Shown piece by piece: positions 59,818-64,000 of a stretch of 64,000 nucleotides of DNA. Below the pieces are notes generated by a model. That model made no database searches. It was not told the origin of the DNA and worked only from the letters and a program-made list of their open reading frames with translations. The stretch spans positions 735,001 through 799,000 of the forward strand of contig JAWZYV010018266.1 in the NCBI GenBank assembly GCA_038373885.1, given 5' to 3'. Source of the stretch: Cheiracanthium punctorium (Eukaryota > Arthropoda > Arachnida > Araneae > Cheiracanthiidae). The position numbers and the translations under genes were made by a program. Position 1 is the first letter of the stretch, and each line of letters starts with the position of its first letter.

Positions 59818-60880
59818 GATGTATTTCTTACTACATATCACTGAGAAAATAAATTCATCAGTGCCTCAATGATGGTAGGAGAACTTGAAAGTTTCATTAA
59901 AAAATGTTACCAAATTGGATGCTCCATAGAAAAGGTAGATACTAATTTAGCTCCATTTCATCCTTAAATGTTGAACTTCTATTAACACCGAGACAAAATT
60001 TTAACTTAAATAAATTCCCTTATGTAATGCTTTAGTTATGTCAATTTCCCGGGAATGTCACATACTACAACATAATTATTAGCAACCTCATCAACTAAGT
60101 CAAATCTCGTAAACTGAAAAAGGTAAATCAGACATTTATGTGTCTATGATGCGAAGCATCAGAATGTTTTAAACCAGAAAGTTGCTCCTGATGCGAGCTT
60201 GAAATCTGTTCAACATTGCAGCATTCTTATTGATCAAATCTTTGAACGAGGAAAACACGTAATCAGTCAATAATTCTACAGTGATGTCATTTATGTTATC
60301 AAAACACGCCTGCTGTTATTTTCACACGGGCTAGTTGATGGAAGCTTTATTTCTCCCTGGATTGTTTCGGAGTGATAATTGAAGTTTCTAAAGGGTTTTG
60401 AGTTGTTTCGTAGATTGATTAAAGAGCTACAAGACTGTTTGAAATTCTCAGAAATGTTTGTGGTTAAGAAAAGTATTTATGAAATTTTCGATTTGAAAGA
60501 TTTTTTTTGTATGTCTCATACTTAAGGAACTATGTAAATAATTGTAATTTTAACGTAAATGAGAGAGGAAATCATGTAGGGCTATGTATAGCTACTTTAA
60601 AATATTTTCTAAGAAATTTAAAATATTTGTATGATTTTGATTTTTTGTACTTATATCTGCGTATATTCATCTATTGCATAAAATTACCGATTGAACCAAA
60701 ATGCGGCTATGTATTATTGGTAACTATGATTCCATTTATTATTTTTCTTGCTTTGTAAAATTTTACTGAATCTAAAAGTATTTTAGAGCATAGTATTCAA
60801 AGCAATGCGCCCGCTAAAGTCCGTTCTCACTCGAATAATTTCTTAACGGCAAGAGTCCCAGTCATAAAAGTAGGTATAGT
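59818..60880. other. AT-rich stretch; no gene seen
   Basis: The 83-codon plus ORF at 60507-60758 is hydrophobic and unrecognised. Nothing else is supported. Confidence 0.5.
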
Positions 60881-61265
60881 AAAGTAGTAGTACTAGGTAT
60901 AGTAAAGTTAGCCATGCGCTACGTAAGAAAGCCGCTTACAGCTCCACCTGGAGGCAAATTTGGAGTTAAGAGTTCCTATCTCCAATACGATAGGAGATAC
61001 GTGAAAAAAGTCAACTACAAAATTGTTCAGCATCATCAATTTAGTAAGAAAAGTCACTTCCATTTGCACATGCTCACTAAATCTCATAATAATGCTACGG
61101 GGGGAAAGGCAAAAAAGGTCGCATGTGTTAGGTCGTATTTTAAAAAATTGCGCTCACCTCACACTGAGAACATTTAGCCTTTATGCGGGACCATCGTGAT
61201 TCTACCGGACCTGCTTGTGCAATCCGATGAGTCAACCAAAAAGCCTACGTACGTTTCTCATTGGT
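60881..61265 (+). repeat. Dispersed repeat family R, copy 2
   Basis: This is the uninterrupted copy. Block 1 (GGTATAGTAAAGT, AGCCATGCGCTACG) lies at 60890-61010. Block 2 (ATTCTACCGGACCTGCTTGTG, then GCCTACGTACGTTTCTCATTGG) lies at 61190-61265. A GGTATAGTAAAGTAGTAGTA unit is duplicated just upstream. The 87-codon ORF at 60914-61177 spans the repeat and is basic, but is unrecognised. Confidence 0.55.
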
Positions 61266-61683
61266 TTGATAAAAGTGTTTCCGTCACCAAAAATACGATT
61301 CTGGACGCTGGTCTACAATTCTCATTGCAAGTTGTGCCATATGTCTAATGACACGCTGGCAAATGCATCAATAACTTCGTAACTAACTTTTCTTTCCGGT
61401 ACACTTACCGTTTTTGAGGAAAGAAAGGTCCAAATTAAGCAGCCAGGTGACGCTGCAAGCGGTTTCCTTGCGTACCGCTTGACAACTTTTCTATACCTAG
61501 ACTCTTCTTTTATAACTATAAATACTACCGCTCACAATTTGTTGATGTGACTACTGCACACTGTATGTCGACACTTATTGTCCCAAGTCGAAATTCACGC
61601 CAGTACCAGCCAGCAACAAGAATGGGTTAGTTATGGCTAGTTATATTGCTATAGCTACCAGATTTTCATGCTATTATATGTTT

Positions 61684-61805
61684 TGTGAAGCCCGGTGGCT
61701 TAAAGGTAGTGCATTGCACTGCCGTGCTACAGGCCCGGGCTCTGATTCCCGAGCTGGCCAAGGTAGATTCAGGTTTCATCCCCTCTTTGGATCGATAAAA
61801 TAAAG
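61684..61805 (+). mobile_element. tRNA-derived SINE, second type
   Basis: The A-box-like TGGCTTAAAGGTAGT near 61696 and the B-box-like GGGCTCTGATTCCC near 61737 are spaced as in a tRNA. The flanking GCCCGG/CCGGGC pair could form a stem. The body continues through GGTTTCATCCCCTCTTTGG to ATAAAATAAAG. It differs from family S1 downstream of the promoter. Confidence 0.6.
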
Positions 61806-62779
61806 AACTTTTAGAAATTGCATATAAAATCGGCCCATTTCCATGTTTCATTTGTTTATTGCATTCTGGAAGTAGTTTTCATAATTGGATTTCCATTAGA
61901 CATATTCAAATGGAAATACATATAGACACCAAACGCGCTCTTATGAGTAATTATGTACTGTAGATAAACTCTTTCTGTAAATAATTAATACTTCAATAAA
62001 GAATCTACTTTCAAAAGCACCGTTCAACTCACGTTCATAAATTTTGGAATGGCTAAAAAGTAATTTGTGTTCTGTTTTTGTTTTTTGTTTTTTTGTTTTT
62101 TTTCCGAATACCGTACAAAATATCATTAAAGGAATAGTTTCTAGATATTTTTAGCAGCCATTGTATTTGTTTTTTTATAGCAAAGAAATGTTAAAATATT
62201 AAAATGTTATTCCGCATACGCAGTTAGATAATGAATAATTAGATAAAAATTGTTAACTAAGAAATCCTTTAGACTATTTATTAACTTTCACCTTATTTTC
62301 GAACAAATTTAATGAGAAACAACAATTAAAAAATGTATTTGTTGGTATCTAAACTACTGCTAGCATAGTTTATGTTGGTTTATGCTTTTTTGCGTTGCTG
62401 GAATATAGACTTTAATGCTAGTCTAGAAAACAAATACCACCATGAACTTGGACTTGGGTTTTAATTAAATTGCATTAATAATTGTGTTTATATTATTTAA
62501 AGCAAAATTTAGTCAATAATTTAAAAACGATATAAAAAATGATACGGAATTTAAATATGGTACATAAAACTATTCCTAGAAACTGTAGTCAGTTGTTCAT
62601 TTTTGATTACAAAATACAGTGAGTAACTGTTTAATTTGATTAAAAACCACGGTCAAGAATTGCTTAATTTGATTTTTAAACAGGATAATTGACTTCAAGA
62701 ATTATTGGCGCCGTTAATTTTCTTTAAAAAAATAAAAAAAATTATTTAATTATATTAATTATTTAAATATATTAATTAA
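61806..62779. other. AT-rich stretch; no gene seen
   Basis: A T/G-rich run lies at about 62072-62102 and an AT-only palindromic patch around 62735-62780 abuts the Helitron end. Confidence 0.5.
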
Positions 62780-64000
62780 CTAGCTGAAGTACCCGTCCTC
62801 GACGGGTTAGTGAATGAAAATTTCTAAAAAGCAAGAACTTTCGTCAGCATTGTAGGAGTACACAGAATGGATGTAGTATGTTGCCAAAGTAAAGAAAGCG
62901 AAGTTATCATTTTCATGTATTGTTAAAATATTACAGGTTAGAGAGTCACTAAGTAATATCATTTCATTCGCTTTAGTCGTCATTATGGGATGCGCGGACG
63001 AATATTGACGCATATTGAAATAATTTTCGCAAAATCTTAAAATTTAATCAACATTTTTGAAAATTTGGAAGCCTAGAATTTAAGTTGAGTGACAACCTAT
63101 CCTGTCACCCAAATTCGTTTCATTCCCTGCAGTCTTTATTTCGTGATGCTGGAACAAATTTTCAGCATTTTAAAACGATTTTCGAAAAATCTCAAAATGT
63201 AAGCAAACTATTTTTAAAATTCAACGCCTATAAATTAAGATTAGCAACTACCTATCCTATCACTCAATTTTGTAACATTCGTATTAGTCATTATTACGTG
63301 ATGTTTGAAGAAATATAAACGTATTTAGAGAGAATTTTCACAAAATCTCAAAGTTTATGTTGAGCAACCATCTATCGTGTGACCCAATTTCATATTATTC
63401 GCTTTAGTCGTTATTACGTAATACGGGAACAAAGATTCACTCAGTTTTAAACGATTTTCACAAAATCTCGAAATCTGATGGATTTTCTTTTATTAGATGC
63501 TTATAGTTTAAGGTGAGTGACCACCTATCATTTCACCAAATATCATTTTTTCACCTTTGCAGTTATTACGTGATGTGCGAACACAAATTTACGCAGTTTG
63601 AAATGATTTTCGCAAAATTTCAAAATTCAATCAAGATTTTTTTTTTAAAATTCGACGCCTATGTTTTAAGTTGAGTGACCACCTATCATGACACCCAATT
63701 TCATATCATTCGCTTCAGTCGTTTTTACGTGATGCTTGAACACAAATTTATGCAGCTTGAAATGAGTTTTGCAAAATCTCAAAATCCAATCAAGATTTTT
63801 TAAAAATTGGATGCCTGTGTTTTATGTTGAGTGACCACCTATCATGTCACTCAATTTCATTTCATTCGCTTCAGTCGTTTTTATGTGATGCTTGAACACA
63901 AATTCACGCAGTTTGAAAGGATTTTCGCAAAATCTCAAAATCCAATCAAGATTTTTTAAAAATTGGACGCCTATGTTTTAAGTTGAGTGACCACCTATCA
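62780..64000 (-). mobile_element. Helitron 3' end and body, cut by the window edge
   Basis: On the minus strand the 3' end is CTAG (62780-62783) followed by T. The hairpin ACCCGTC/GACGGGT (62791-62797 and 62801-62807) has a 7-bp stem. The body extends beyond 64000, so the 5' end is not visible. The terminal CTAGCTGAAGTACCCG string is shared, inverted, with the 3' end at 59425, so the two belong to one family. No coding sequence is visible. Confidence 0.8.
63071..64000. repeat. Tandem array of about 155-bp units in the Helitron
   Basis: The unit start GCCTATGTTTTAAGTTGAGT and following GACCACCTATCATGTCACCC recurs at about 63071, 63226, 63350, 63499, 63657, 63811 and 63969. Each unit also contains TTCATTTCATTCGCTTCAGT and CGCAAAATCTCAAAATCCAA. 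Units nearer the right edge are more alike. The array runs off the window. The ORF at 63085-63318 is a repeat shadow. Confidence 0.92.

Noticed and set aside
63071..64000. CRISPR-like array of repeats
   Set aside because: The units are about 155 bp, contiguous and all similar, with no short repeat/unique spacer alternation. The setting is eukaryotic and inside a Helitron.

Overview
The window looks like AT-rich, intron/intergenic-type DNA from an arthropod nuclear genome. The reasons are: no dense ORFs, long (TA)n and (TTTG)n microsatellites, Tc1/mariner, hAT-like and piggyBac-like elements, Helitrons, tRNA-derived SINEs, and a solo LTR carrying its own TATA box and poly(A) signal. The SINEs and Helitron ends suggest an arachnid to me, but that is inference only. 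I found no intact host gene, no functional tRNA or rRNA, and nothing bacterial. One weak exon candidate lies at 19086-19319 on the minus strand.

Layout. 1-2860: a nest of elements. It holds a 1.1-kb TIR element with GTTC-rich subterminal tandem repeats (326-1468) that carries a tRNA-like sequence, a mariner-like transposase pseudogene (1630-2460), and a MITE (2486-2860). 4786-5150: a solo LTR. 10797-12389: a dead Tc1/DD34E transposon whose right end has been replaced by a 341-bp inverted copy of its left end. 15566-16006: a large imperfect palindrome. 22041-24220: a SINE, a piggyBac-type MITE and a dead mariner. 26351-29184: a TA-flanked MITE, a SINE, a foldback element with a hAT-type MITE inserted in it, and a second copy of the 2486 MITE. 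32977-34445: a mariner-type MITE and an internally deleted hAT element that keeps the C-terminal end of its transposase.

36279-38759: two copies of one foldback MITE, a piggyBac-type MITE, and a perfect 29-bp hairpin. 39873-42938: a minus-strand non-autonomous Helitron containing a hAT MITE with a perfect 8-bp target-site duplication and a 497-bp tandem duplication. 49558-52788: a SINE, a TIR element, the third copy of the 2486 MITE, and a 221-bp foldback. 56274-59425: a mariner-type MITE followed by a plus-strand Helitron packed with tandem repeats. 59745-62780: a pogo-like terminus, a second copy of the repeat seen at the left edge, and a tRNA-like SINE. From 62780 to the right edge lies a third Helitron whose interior is an array of about 155-bp repeats.

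The genes do not form a pathway. The window records repeated transposon insertion, nesting and decay. All transposase sequences seen are broken, and the elements with clean ends (Helitrons, hAT and piggyBac MITEs) carry no transposase, so they must have been mobilised by enzymes encoded elsewhere.
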